A DNA stretch of 64,000 nt from Gammaproteobacteria bacterium (GCA_022819855.1 JAJEGN010000014.1:286753-350752); one strand, 5' to 3'. Shown: positions 50,445 through 58,919, numbered from the stretch's first letter. The notes: generated by a model not told the origin, from the letters alone. A program made the numbers and translations.

Positions 50445-53400
50445 TCACTCCTCCGGCGCCAGCGGGTAGTCGTCGAGGTACTGGATCAGCGTATTGGCGT
50501 TGTCGCGCACTTCCGTGCGGCGTTCCGGATCCGCGGCGTCCAGATCGTCGCCGAGGTCGTTCGCGATTTCCACCAGATTCTCGCGAAACTGCGCGAGTTC
50601 TTCGGCCGACAGCCTGTATCCCGAGTTGGCGAGCGCAGTCAGGTTGTCGTTGATGTACCTCACGAGAGCGCTCGACGATTCGACGAGTCGATCGGCGTCG
50701 CCGAGCGTCAGGGCGCTCATGACCCGCAGTCTGTGGAGACTCTCGTAGGGCGCGACGAGCAGGACATCCTCGACGATTCGAAGCGCCTCCGCGGCGAGCC
50801 GTTCGCGGTTTTCGCCGGCGTTGAGCCGCCAGACGGCGCGCAGTTGCGCCGCTTCCGGATACCAGATGTCGGTCACGACGCTCTCGGCCAGGGCTTCGTC
50901 AAGTGCGGCGAGCGCCTCCCAGTCGCCCGCGACTTCGTACGCGGCGCCCTGGATCACGACGGCCGGAGTGCCGGAGAGTTCCGCCGCAATCTGCCGGATA
51001 TCCTCGGGTGCTTCGCCGCGGCCCAGCGCATTGAGGTATTCGCTGACGAAGCTGTAGCGCGCCCGCACGTTGAGCGGGTCCGCCCCCAGTGCATCGGTCA
51101 GCGACTCGCGCGCCTGCTCCGTTTCTCCGGCGGCCCCGAACAGCAGTCCGAAGATCTCGAACTGCTTGGAAAAATCGGGCAGCGCAGCCGCCATCTCCGT
51201 TGCGCGCAGCGTCTGTCCCGCGATCGCGAGCCGTCGCGCGATGTAGCCGTAGTCGATGCGCTCGCCGAACTGCGCATGGACCCAGCTATCGGCCCGCCCC
51301 AACGGATCGTGGGGCAGGAGCAGGTCCAACAGCTCCGCCGGCTGCAGGCCGTCGCCGCGCGGCCGGCTGCGGGTCGCCATGAGGTTGTTGTCGTCTGTGC
51401 TGATGTCGGCGAACCGGGCGAAGCTCCGGACGCCTTCTTCATCGAGGACGAGCGCCGCGAGCAGGTCCTCGATTCCGTTGATGCCGATGCGGTTGAAGTG
51501 CGTGACGGCGTCGCTGATCGGCCGGCCGCTCCGCGCAAGCTCGAGCTCGACGTCGAGAGCTGCGTCGGACGCCAGGAACATGAGCACGCGCGACACGGGA
51601 TGGTAGAGCCTCACGTATTCGTACTCGGCAACGAGCGTGGCTGCGAGGCTCCGCAGGAGGGACTCGTCGACGAATTCCGCGTTCATCCACTGCAGGAATA
51701 CTCCGCCCTCGTTGAGGTGGTTCCCGGCTTCGGCGATGAACTCGCGCGTGAACAGATGCGACGCACCCGCGGTCCATGGATGGGACGGCTGGGAGACGAT
51801 CGCGTCATACGACTTGCCGGTCAGCCTCAGGGCGTTGCGCGCGTCGTTGATCACGACGTTGACCCTCGGGTCCGCCAGCGGGTCGACGTCGCGTATATCC
51901 GAAATCCGCCGATTGGCTTCGATCACCTCCGGTTCGAGCTCGACCACGTCGACCGTCTCCACGGACGGCGGCACCGACTCGAGCGCGACCCCGCCGCCGA
52001 ATCCGACCACGAGCATGTCCCGCGTGTCGGGGCGCGCGACGACGGGCAGCGCTGCCAGCCACTTCTGCGAATCGAGCGCCGGCGGCGACCCCTTGACCCA
52101 GATGGCGGCTTCGGCCAGCCCGTTGGTGCGCAGATAGAAATTCGTGTCCGCGGCCAGCAGCATGACCGTCGAGGAGCGCCCGACGGCGTAGTGCAGTTCC
52201 CGCGGCGGGGTCGTGAAGGCCGAGTTGAAGCCGGCGCTCGACATCACCGCCTCGGGCCGGGCGGGATTGTAGGCGACAAGGACCGCGACGAGGCTGACCC
52301 CGGCGAGCCCCACGGGGACCGGCCTCGGCCGCGCCACGCAGCCGGCCGTCCACAGCGCGAGGAACAGGTTTGCGCCGACCGCGAAGCGGATCGACCCTTC
52401 GAACCCGAGACCGGGAATCAGCACGAACCCCGCGAGGATCGAGCCGATGATGGCGCCGACCGTGTTCCAGGCGTAGATGCGCGCCGTGCTGGCCGTGGCC
52501 TCGCTCTCGTCGCGCGCCAGCACTCGTATCGAAAGAGGCAGGGTCGCACCGATGAAGATCGTCGCCGGCAGCATGACCGCCACGGCGAAGAGCGCCAGCG
52601 TCCAGGTGGTCATGGTGTCCGGGATCAGCAGATCCATCCAGGCGTAGACTCCGATCGAGAGCACGCCAACCGCGACCTGCGTGACCGCGAACGCGACGGC
52701 GGCCCGCTCTCGGCGCTCGGCGACCTTGCCCGCGAGGCCGCCGCCGAGTGCGATGCCGGTCAGGAATGCCGCGAGCATCGTCGCGAAGGCGTAGATGCTG
52801 CCGCCCATCACGTGGGTCAGCATCCGGGTCCAGAGCACCTCGTACAGGAAGGCGGTGGCGCCTGAGGCCAGCATGAGCGGCAGCATCCATGCGGGCTGGG
52901 CAACAAACACCGACGTCAGCCTGTCCCGGACCGACACCGATCCCTGGAACAGCGGCCGTATGCACGCTTCGACGAAACCGGGTGGTCCCGCCGCGGCGAT
53001 CGTCTCGTCGGTCGGTGCGCTGTCGCGCCGGCCCCGTGCGAGCATCGCCGCGATCACGAACACGAGCGCGTTGACGGCGACGCCGACCCAGACGGTTCGC
53101 ATGAGCCCGAGCGCGGGCAGCAGGACGAACGCGGCGACGACCGTGCCCACCACGGCGCCGGCCGTGTTGATCGCGTAGAGAAGCGCGACCCGCGGTCCGA
53201 CTTCCCGGTCGGTCCTGACGGCGTAGCGGATCAGCAGCGGCAGCGTCGCGCCCATGAAGCCCGTGGGGATGGCGAGCACGACGAAGGCCACGAGCAGATA
53301 GAAGATCGGCTGACCGATGGCCGCGGCGTCCGGTGGCGCCGGCTGGTCCCCGAGCATCGCCGCGTAGAGCGCCCTGGCGGCGAACAGAAGCAGGGGCACG

Positions 53401-53774
53401 GCAAGCGCCGACAGCGCGATTCCGGCTTCGAGGAGGCCGTACACGAGCACCGGGCGGGTGATGCGTCCCGCGTACTTTCCGGCGATGGCCGAGCCGAGCG
53501 CCAGCCCGCCCATGTAGGCGGCCAACACGGTGGCAACGGCCAGTTCGCTCGTGCCGAAGACGAGCGAGAACTGCCTGAGCCACGCGGTCTGGTACAGGAG
53601 CGCCGCGAGACCGGAGAGGAAGAAACAGGCAACGACGCCGAGATACACGAGCCAGGACCGTTGCACGGCCGCGGGCATGGCCGGCCCCGCGTCGCCATGG
53701 TCGGTTGCGCTCGTCTCGGCGGCGCGACGACGTTTCGCGGCCTTGTGTCGTTTTCGGTAGCTACGCGACCCCAA
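50445..53774 (-). CDS. Fused membrane/spermidine-synthase-like protein
   Basis: 1109 residues. Two blocks of helices (about residues 40-240 and 285-500; motifs FFLSGLAALLYQTAWLRQFSLVFG and GATAFLYEVLWTRMLTHVMGG) form the MFS-like membrane part found in many SpeE-like fusions. It is followed by a spermidine synthase methyltransferase-fold domain (MLVVGFGGGVALESVP, VDVVELEPEVIEANRRI, NDARNALRLT) and a long helical tail. It may be a polyamine aminopropyltransferase-like or unknown methyltransferase-fold enzyme at the membrane. A heavily deleted paralogue lies at 59982-60572. Confidence 0.8.
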   Translation of the reverse strand: MGSRSYRKRHKAAKRRRAAETSATDHGDAGPAMPAAVQRSWLVYLGVVACFFLSGLAALLYQTAWLRQFSLVFGTSELAVATVLAAYMGGLALGSAIAGKYAGRITRPVLVYGLLEAGIALSALAVPLLLFAARALYAAMLGDQPAPPDAAAIGQPIFYLLVAFVVLAIPTGFMGATLPLLIRYAVRTDREVGPRVALLYAINTAGAVVGTVVAAFVLLPALGLMRTVWVGVAVNALVFVIAAMLARGRRDSAPTDETIAAAGPPGFVEACIRPLFQGSVSVRDRLTSVFVAQPAWMLPLMLASGATAFLYEVLWTRMLTHVMGGSIYAFATMLAAFLTGIALGGGLAGKVAERRERAAVAFAVTQVAVGVLSIGVYAWMDLLIPDTMTTWTLALFAVAVMLPATIFIGATLPLSIRVLARDESEATASTARIYAWNTVGAIIGSILAGFVLIPGLGFEGSIRFAVGANLFLALWTAGCVARPRPVPVGLAGVSLVAVLVAYNPARPEAVMSSAGFNSAFTTPPRELHYAVGRSSTVMLLAADTNFYLRTNGLAEAAIWVKGSPPALDSQKWLAALPVVARPDTRDMLVVGFGGGVALESVPPSVETVDVVELEPEVIEANRRISDIRDVDPLADPRVNVVINDARNALRLTGKSYDAIVSQPSHPWTAGASHLFTREFIAEAGNHLNEGGVFLQWMNAEFVDESLLRSLAATLVAEYEYVRLYHPVSRVLMFLASDAALDVELELARSGRPISDAVTHFNRIGINGIEDLLAALVLDEEGVRSFARFADISTDDNNLMATRSRPRGDGLQPAELLDLLLPHDPLGRADSWVHAQFGERIDYGYIARRLAIAGQTLRATEMAAALPDFSKQFEIFGLLFGAAGETEQARESLTDALGADPLNVRARYSFVSEYLNALGRGEAPEDIRQIAAELSGTPAVVIQGAAYEVAGDWEALAALDEALAESVVTDIWYPEAAQLRAVWRLNAGENRERLAAEALRIVEDVLLVAPYESLHRLRVMSALTLGDADRLVESSSALVRYINDNLTALANSGYRLSAEELAQFRENLVEIANDLGDDLDAADPERRTEVRDNANTLIQYLDDYPLAPEE

Positions 53775-53824
53775 CGTGTCGGGTCCTTGAGGAGTGTGGG
53801 CGATTTTCGGCTATTATGACCGAG

Positions 53825-53935
53825 TTCGAATCCGAGGGGTGGCCGGCGACGGCCTGAGAGAACCGCGCGACGGGCGCGATTCAACCCTTAGAACCTGATC
53901 CGGTTAGTACCGGCGCAGGGACGGGAACTCCCACT
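53825..53935 (+). promoter_or_regulatory. TPP riboswitch (THI element), copy 2
   Basis: Nearly identical to copy 1: GAGGGGTGG, CTGAGA, AACCCTTAGAACCTGAT, CCGGTTAGTACCGG and GCAGGGACGGGA. Most differences are in the tolerant P3 arm. It precedes a fossil receptor start and the ykoF-pnuT-kinase operon. A TATTAT -10-like element is at 53812-53817. Confidence 0.92.
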
Positions 53936-53957
53936 GCAGCCACTCGCTGGACAGACC

Positions 53958-54011
53958 GGATCTCGCTCATTGAGGAGATCCGCCATGAAACCGTTGTCCG
54001 CTGTCGGGTAG
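53958..54011 (+). promoter_or_regulatory. SD-sequestering hairpin and 8-codon leader ORF of riboswitch copy 2
   Basis: GGATCTC (53958-53964) pairs with GAGATCC (53975-53981), as in copy 1. The start it controls (ATG 53985) now opens only MKPLSAVG before TAG at 54009-54011. In copy 1 the same place reads MKLLSAVGSAIS and continues into the TonB receptor, so this is a receptor start cut by a nonsense change. ykoF begins 39 bases later with its own GGGGA. Confidence 0.75.
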
Positions 54012-54050
54012 GCACTGTCCGCCGATCACGAACCGAACCTGGGGAATGTC

Positions 54051-54329
54051 ATGCGCATCACGGCCGAACTCAGTCTCTACCCGCTCCGGGACGACTACAT
54101 CCCGAAGATCCTGGAATTCGTTCACGCGCTGCGCGAAGCGCCCGGGATCGAAGTCCTGACGAACCAGATGAGCACGCAGCTTCGCGGCGAACTCACCGAC
54201 GTGATGCCGGCGGTCGCTGTCGCCACCGAGCGTGCGTTCGAGGACGGCGGGGCGGAAGCGCTCGTCATCAAGATCCTCAACGCCGACCTGCCGATCGGCG
54301 AGGCGCCGGACCTTGGTCTGGCTGATTGA
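54051..54329 (+). CDS. YkoF-like thiamine/HMP-binding protein, copy A
   Basis: 92 residues. MRITAELSLYPLRDDYIPKILEFVHAL and the following VLTNQMSTQLRGELTDVMPAVAVATERAF match the YkoF family, which binds thiamine or hydroxymethylpyrimidine. No signal peptide is seen. It lies under TPP riboswitch copy 2 and before the thiamine transporter and kinase, so a role in thiamine salvage is well supported by context. Copy B at 60682 is nearly identical. Confidence 0.88.
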   Translation: MRITAELSLYPLRDDYIPKILEFVHALREAPGIEVLTNQMSTQLRGELTDVMPAVAVATERAFEDGGAEALVIKILNADLPIGEAPDLGLAD

Positions 54330-54392
54330 GCTGCCCGACGAAGCGCGGGACGACGGCCCGGCTGACCGGGTTTCTCCAGGAACGCCCGCCCG

Positions 54393-55010
54393 ATGGCCTG
54401 GCTGACCGAGCTGATCGCCGGAATCTCGCTGCTCGAAGGCGCGTCGGTCGCCTTCGCGGTGGCCTATCTCGTCCTCGTGATCCGCCAGAACATCCTGTGC
54501 TGGCCCGCCGCGCTGATCTCGGTGCTTCTCTCCCTCGTCCTCTTCTACGAGGTTTCCTTATATATGGAGTCGGCGCTGCAGGTCTTCTACGCCGGCATGG
54601 CCGTCTACGGCTGGCAGCAGTGGCGCAGCGGCGGCGCCGACAGGCAGGGCGTGCGCATCCGCACCTGGCCGCTGCGCGTGCACGCCGTCGTGCTCGCCCT
54701 GATCGCCGCGCTCAGCGCCGCGTTCGGCTGGTTCCTGAGCGGAACCGATGCGGCGTTCCCGTATCTCGATTCGTTCACGACCGTCGCGGCCGTGGTCACT
54801 ACGTACATGGTGGCGAAGAAGGTGCTCGAGAACTGGATCTACTGGTTCGTCATCGACAGCGTGTCGGTGTATCTCTACGCGGCGCGCGAATTGCCCCTCT
54901 ACGCGGCGCTGTTCGTGTTCTACCTCGTGCTCATCGTCATCGGGTTCCGGCAATGGCTTGCGGACTGGCGCAAGCCTGAGCCCGTTCCCTCGGAGGCTCG
55001 CAATGCCTAA
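54393..55010 (+). CDS. pnuT: PnuC-family thiamine transporter (PnuT)
   Basis: 205 residues with seven hydrophobic helices. VIRQNILCWPAALISVLLSLVLFYEVSLYMESALQVFYAGMAVYGWQQW is the PnuC family core (Trp-rich WQQW), and DSVSVYLYAARELPLYAALFVFY is the second half. Genomic context (TPP riboswitch, YkoF, kinase) makes thiamine the likely substrate rather than nicotinamide riboside. The kinase gene overlaps its last eight bases. Confidence 0.88.
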   Translation: MAWLTELIAGISLLEGASVAFAVAYLVLVIRQNILCWPAALISVLLSLVLFYEVSLYMESALQVFYAGMAVYGWQQWRSGGADRQGVRIRTWPLRVHAVVLALIAALSAAFGWFLSGTDAAFPYLDSFTTVAAVVTTYMVAKKVLENWIYWFVIDSVSVYLYAARELPLYAALFVFYLVLIVIGFRQWLADWRKPEPVPSEARNA

Positions 55011-55869
55011 CGCGCGCTCGTTCAGACCGCTCATCGTGCAAGTGCTCACGCAGGTGCTTGGCCGGGACGTGACGCTCGACTATTGCGGCTTGGTCACCGG
55101 CAGTCTCGCCAGACGCACGTTCCGGGTCGAGACAGGAGGCGAAAGGTACGTCGTCAGGCTCGGGCGGGCCTTCTTCGGCCGCACGCTCGCCGTCGATACC
55201 GAAGTCGAGCTCATGCGCAGCGCCGCGGCCGCGGGGATCGCGCCGGATGCGGTCGGCGCCGACTGGTTGACCGGCTCGCTCGTCACGCGCTATCTCGCCG
55301 ACTCCCGGGTCTGGTCGGTCGGTTCCGCGCGCCGGCCGCGCAACATGCTGCGCCTCGCGGCCGCGCTCAGGAAGCTCCACGCGCTCGAGGTTCGCGTGCC
55401 CGAGTTCAACGCCGAGCGTTACGCGAGGTTCTACCTGGAATGGGCACATCACCGCGAGCCGCACGATGACATGAGTGCCCGCCTGGCCCAGGAGCTCCTG
55501 CTCCTCGCCCGGAAATACGACAGCCGTTTCGATTCGACCACGGTCTGCCACAACGATCTCGTGGCGGAAAACGTTCTCGATGCCGGCGAGCCGAAGCTCG
55601 TCGACTTCGAGTATGCGGTTCTCGCCGACCCCGTGCTCGATCTGGCGTCGGTCGCCGCGATGAACGGCTTCGACGAGCGCCGGCGACTGCAGGTGGTGGA
55701 GGCCTATTATCCCGACGGCGGCAGGCCGTTCAGTGTGTCGGAGTTCGACGATGTCGTGCGCATGCTGAACCTGCTGGCGCACTTCTGGGCGCGCGCGCAG
55801 GACAAGGAGCGCCGGGCGATGGTTCCGGAGTACAGCGACCGGGTGAGATTGCTGACGGTGTGGCCGTAG
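55003..55869 (+). CDS. Thiamine-kinase-like phosphotransferase (APH/choline kinase fold)
   Basis: 288 residues. VVRLG is the beta3 Lys-like position region, TVCHNDLVAENVL the Brenner catalytic loop (HND), and PKLVDFEYAVLADPVLDLASVA the metal-binding DFE/D motif. It overlaps pnuT, so it should phosphorylate the imported vitamin and trap it in the cell, a ThiK-like role. The choline-kinase-like subfamily cannot be excluded by sequence alone. Confidence 0.82.
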   Translation: MPNARSFRPLIVQVLTQVLGRDVTLDYCGLVTGSLARRTFRVETGGERYVVRLGRAFFGRTLAVDTEVELMRSAAAAGIAPDAVGADWLTGSLVTRYLADSRVWSVGSARRPRNMLRLAAALRKLHALEVRVPEFNAERYARFYLEWAHHREPHDDMSARLAQELLLLARKYDSRFDSTTVCHNDLVAENVLDAGEPKLVDFEYAVLADPVLDLASVAAMNGFDERRRLQVVEAYYPDGGRPFSVSEFDDVVRMLNLLAHFWARAQDKERRAMVPEYSDRVRLLTVWP

Positions 55870-55965
55870 CGTCGCGAGACGTTGCCGATGTCCGGTCGAC
55901 CGGGCGCGTTACTGCCCGTCGGCTTCATCCGCCGGAATCTCGATGTCGGGGCGGCCGGATTCGAT

Positions 55966-56340
55966 TCAGGCTGTGGCGGCCAACGGCACGATCCTGGATC
56001 GGCGAATGACGCGATCCCGCGTGAGAAGCGGGATGTCGTGCACGACGCTGGTGGCTGCGATGATCTCGTCGGCCGGGTCTCCCCTGAAATCGAGGCGTAT
56101 GGACGCCTGCGCAATGTCAAGATCGATCGGCCAGACGTGGACGCGCCCGAGAACGCCCGCGACTTCGCGGTCGTCGAGGTCGAGGTTCAGCCGGCCAAGC
56201 TGCGTGAGCTTCGCAAGCTCCCACAACACGATCGCCGAGATCGACCATCTTTCGCGTGCCAGCACTGTGCGTTCCCCCGGGCGAAGCTCATCGCCCACGG
56301 CGAAGACCAGCATGTGCGTGTCAAGATTCACCATCCGCAT
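55966..56340 (-). CDS. PIN-domain toxin (VapC-like)
   Basis: 124 residues. NLDTHMLVFAVGD, IVLWELAKLTQLGRL, DPADEIIAATSVVHD and LLTRDRVI give the four acidic positions. It belongs to the same type as the PIN gene at 49053-49451. The gene overlaps the antitoxin gene by 20 bases. The module looks complete. Confidence 0.83.
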   Translation of the reverse strand: MRMVNLDTHMLVFAVGDELRPGERTVLARERWSISAIVLWELAKLTQLGRLNLDLDDREVAGVLGRVHVWPIDLDIAQASIRLDFRGDPADEIIAATSVVHDIPLLTRDRVIRRSRIVPLAATA

Positions 56341-56545
56341 GCCATTCGACGCCGGTGGTGAGGATGTCGCCGACCACCGTGGTCTTGTGTCGCAAACTGC
56401 CGATCAATTCGGAGTGTTCCTGCTCATAGGGCAGCAGCCGCGCGACGGGCTTTCCCCGTTTGGTGATGACAAGGCCGTCCGGGTCGAGATTGGAGAGCAA
56501 CGCCAGGCACCGCTCCTTGAACTTCGCTGCACCGATCGTGTTCAT
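56321..56545 (-). CDS. Phd/YefM-family antitoxin
   Basis: 74 residues. MNTIGAAKFKERCLALLSNLDPDGLVITKRGKPVARLLPYE is the Phd/YefM domain, and the tail VVGDILTTGVEWHAD binds the toxin. It has a well-formed promoter immediately upstream. An MNEWRQ-family gene ends 92 bases before it on the same strand. Confidence 0.82.
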   Translation of the reverse strand: MNTIGAAKFKERCLALLSNLDPDGLVITKRGKPVARLLPYEQEHSELIGSLRHKTTVVGDILTTGVEWHADGES

Positions 56546-56573
56546 CTTTCCGCATCGCCCAAGATATAGTCAC

Positions 56574-56602
56574 TTTATACGACTAGTTATCTTATTTGTC
56601 TA
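56574..56602 (-). promoter_or_regulatory. Promoter of the Phd-PIN module
   Basis: Read on the minus strand, TAGACA (56602-56597), a 17-base spacer and TATAAA (56579-56574), each one mismatch from consensus, lie in an AT-rich island about 30 bases before the antitoxin start. Confidence 0.7.
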
Positions 56603-56637
56603 TATTGAAACGGCACGGGCCATGCCGGGCGGGGCCG

Positions 56638-56916
56638 TCACTCGCCATTCTCGGTATCCTGCGGAATCTCAATGCCGAACAGATGCCCTTCGATTCGGGC
56701 GATGCGGCGGTCGATGCTGCTCAGTAGCGCGTGGATCTCGGCATGCCCGGCGCGCATGGAGGCGTGGTCTGCACCCATTTCCTCTCGGAGGGCGGCGTGG
56801 CCCGCACGCATGTCCGCTCGGAAGGCGGTATGGTCGAAGTGCATTAACGTCGCGAAGGCGATAGCCCCCACTATGATGGTGCAAACCACAATAGTCGTTT
56901 GCCGCCACTCGTTCAT
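56638..56916 (-). CDS. MNEWRQ-family TM plus coiled-coil protein, copy 3
   Basis: 92 residues: MNEWRQTTIVVCTIIVGAIAFATLM anchor, then DMRAGHAALREEMGADHASMRAGHAEI heptads, then SSIDRRIARIEGHLFGIEIPQD. It is the second gene of a two-gene cassette: the partner ends 26 bases upstream, the same gap as in the cassette at 59 kb. Confidence 0.65.
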   Translation of the reverse strand: MNEWRQTTIVVCTIIVGAIAFATLMHFDHTAFRADMRAGHAALREEMGADHASMRAGHAEIHALLSSIDRRIARIEGHLFGIEIPQDTENGE

Positions 56917-56942
56917 CGTTCGTTCCGTTACCTGCGCCGTGC

Positions 56943-57233
56943 TTACGGTTCCGATCGAGGCCCGGCGTCGGCATCGTCGGCGCGGGCCATGCCGAGACGA
57001 CCTTCGATGCGGACGGTGCGGCGGTTGACGCTGTCCAATTGCTCGCGCATTTCGTCGAATTCAGAGAAAGTCATCACAGCCGCCCGGAGGAACGCAAGCA
57101 AAGAGGCGCAGAACAAGACGACAGGGATGGCATATAGGGGGGCGATCACCACTGCCGCCGCGCCGTAGCACAGCACGGTGGCGCAAATCACGATATACCT
57201 TTGATCCCAACTCGTCATCGTTGGTACTGTCAT
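56943..57233 (-). CDS. Partner of MNEWRQ copy 3 (two-helix membrane protein ending RIEGRLGM)
   Basis: 96 residues. Two adjacent hydrophobic stretches (YIVICATVLCYGAAAVVIAPLYAIPVVLFCASLLAFL), a short coil (FSEFDEMREQLDSVNRRTVRIEGRLGM) and a tail ARADDADAGPRSEP. The tail and RIEGRLGM are shared with the gene at 59325-59648, although the membrane parts differ. ATG 57233 is supported by an AAGG and by ATGA overlap with the mini-ORF upstream. Confidence 0.6.
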   Translation of the reverse strand: MTVPTMTSWDQRYIVICATVLCYGAAAVVIAPLYAIPVVLFCASLLAFLRAAVMTFSEFDEMREQLDSVNRRTVRIEGRLGMARADDADAGPRSEP

Positions 57234-57307
57234 ACACGCCTTGAAACTCCGGCCGACGATAGCATCTTCTTGGCAGGCCGCCACACACGCCATGCGAGTT
57301 TCTCCAT
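57230..57307 (-). CDS. 25-codon mini-ORF before the copy-3 cassette
   Basis: MEKLAWRVWRPAKKML... is a basic, Trp-rich short frame whose TGA overlaps the next ATG. The DNA here is homologous to the upstream region of copy 1 at 45995-46103, where the frame begins MKKLAW. It could be a leader peptide. Confidence 0.4.
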   Translation of the reverse strand: MEKLAWRVWRPAKKMLSSAGVSRRV

Positions 57308-57431
57308 GAATTCGCTAGAAATGTCCGCCGTTCGCGGCAACCACCACGCCCGATTCGGGCATGCCCGGCTCTACTGACCGGCACGGTACAATCGCCCGAC
57401 GCTCACCAAGCCCGGACGCGGAACTCATCCC

Positions 57432-58919
57432 ATGACCAGAGCGGCACTCACGTCCAAACCGGCACTCACGGCCATAGCGGCGCTGCTTACCCTCGTCCTC
57501 GCATCCGCCGCGGCGCATGCGCAGGGCGAGACGGCGACCTACACCGTGACCTTCGAGGGGCTGTGGACGGTCGACGACATCACCGATGCCGTCATGCCGG
57601 CCAGCGCGCACTTCACGCAGGTGATCGGCGCCACGCACAATTCCTGCACGACCCTCTGGGAGGCCGGCGGCATGGCTGGCGCCGGGGTCGAGAGTGTCGC
57701 GGAACTCGGGCTCGTGGGCACGCTTGTCGGCGAGATCGGCCGCAACGCCCACGCGGACGTCGTCGTCAGGGCGGGGACCTCCTTCAACCGGCCGACCCAG
57801 ACGGTGTCCGGCGCCTTCACCATGAAGTCGAGCCATCCCCTGGTCTCGGTCCTGTCCATGGTCGCCCCCTCGCCGGACTGGTTCGTCGGCGTCTCCAACC
57901 TCAGACTGTACGATAACGGTTGGCGGAACCGGGTCGTTGATCTCTATCCCTACGACGCCGGCACCGAGAACGGTTCGCGCTGGTCGCTGGGCAACCCCGC
58001 CACGATTCCGCAGGGCGTCATCGCAAGCATCCGCAACACGGGCCGGTTCCTCGACAACCCCATCGCCAGGCTCAGCTTCACGAGCGAGCAGGCCACGGAC
58101 GACGACACCGGCACCGTTTCTTCCGGGACTTATTCGGCGGACTACACGGTGCCGCTGCTGGTCGCGCCCGGCGCGTCGGGCGAGCCGCAGGGGATGCTGC
58201 GCATCCTCAACGGCACGGCCGAATCCGGAACGGTGGAGATCCACGCCATCGACGACGCCGGTACGCGCACGGGTCCGGCCACGTTCACGCTCGGCGCCTG
58301 GGCGGCCGCGGAGTTCACGGCCGCGGACCTGCAGTCCGGCAACGCCTCCCGGGGACTGAGCGGCGGCATCTGCGCCGACATGGGCGATGCGCGCCTGCTG
58401 ATCGATACGGACCTCGAGATCGTGCCCCTGGCCTATGTCCGCGCCGCCGACGGCACCCTGAGCGCGATGCACGACACGGTCCGTGCGGCCTCGACAGACG
58501 ATTCGGGGCAATACGCCTACGATGTCCCGCTCTTCAACCTCTCCACCGAGATGGTCCAGGCGAGTCGCCTGCGTTTGATCAACCCGGGCGATGCGCAGGC
58601 TTCGGTCACGATCGGAGCGCGCGACGACAGCGGCGCCGAGGCCACCGGCGGAGACGTCACGTTGACGCTGGCGGCCGGCGGCGCCACGACCCTGACGGCG
58701 CAGCAGCTCGAGGCCGGCGACGTCGGCATCACCGGCCGCCTGGGCGCCGGGACCGGCAGGTGGCGCTTGCGGGTGTCTTCCGATCAGCCCCTGCAGGTCA
58801 TGAACATCGTCGCTTCCGCCTCCGGGTACTGGAACAATCTTTCAACGACCGCGCTCGCAGACGCAGTGCCGGACGACGAAACTCAGGACGACGAGACGCA
58901 GGATTCCCCTGGCGACTGA
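57432..58919 (+). CDS. Secreted spondin-domain protein
   Basis: 495 residues with a signal peptide ending AHAQ. Residues about 32-225 form a Spondin_N domain (TYTVTFEGLWT, HFTQVIGATHN, SPDWFVGVSNLRLYDNGWR, VVDLYPYDAGTENG). The rest contains two related Ig-like or jelly-roll repeats of about 115 residues (LRILNGTAESGTVEIHAIDDAGT and LRLINPGDAQASVTIGARDDSGA). A DDETQDDETQD tail ends the protein. Spondin domains mediate matrix adhesion in animals; a surface or host-contact role is inferred. Confidence 0.85.
   Translation: MTRAALTSKPALTAIAALLTLVLASAAAHAQGETATYTVTFEGLWTVDDITDAVMPASAHFTQVIGATHNSCTTLWEAGGMAGAGVESVAELGLVGTLVGEIGRNAHADVVVRAGTSFNRPTQTVSGAFTMKSSHPLVSVLSMVAPSPDWFVGVSNLRLYDNGWRNRVVDLYPYDAGTENGSRWSLGNPATIPQGVIASIRNTGRFLDNPIARLSFTSEQATDDDTGTVSSGTYSADYTVPLLVAPGASGEPQGMLRILNGTAESGTVEIHAIDDAGTRTGPATFTLGAWAAAEFTAADLQSGNASRGLSGGICADMGDARLLIDTDLEIVPLAYVRAADGTLSAMHDTVRAASTDDSGQYAYDVPLFNLSTEMVQASRLRLINPGDAQASVTIGARDDSGAEATGGDVTLTLAAGGATTLTAQQLEAGDVGITGRLGAGTGRWRLRVSSDQPLQVMNIVASASGYWNNLSTTALADAVPDDETQDDETQDSPGD

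Noticed and set aside
50337..52865. 842-codon plus-strand frame opposite the spermidine-synthase-like gene
   Set aside because: Low-complexity Arg/Glu/Gly translation with no motif; the minus strand encodes the conserved membrane and methyltransferase domains.
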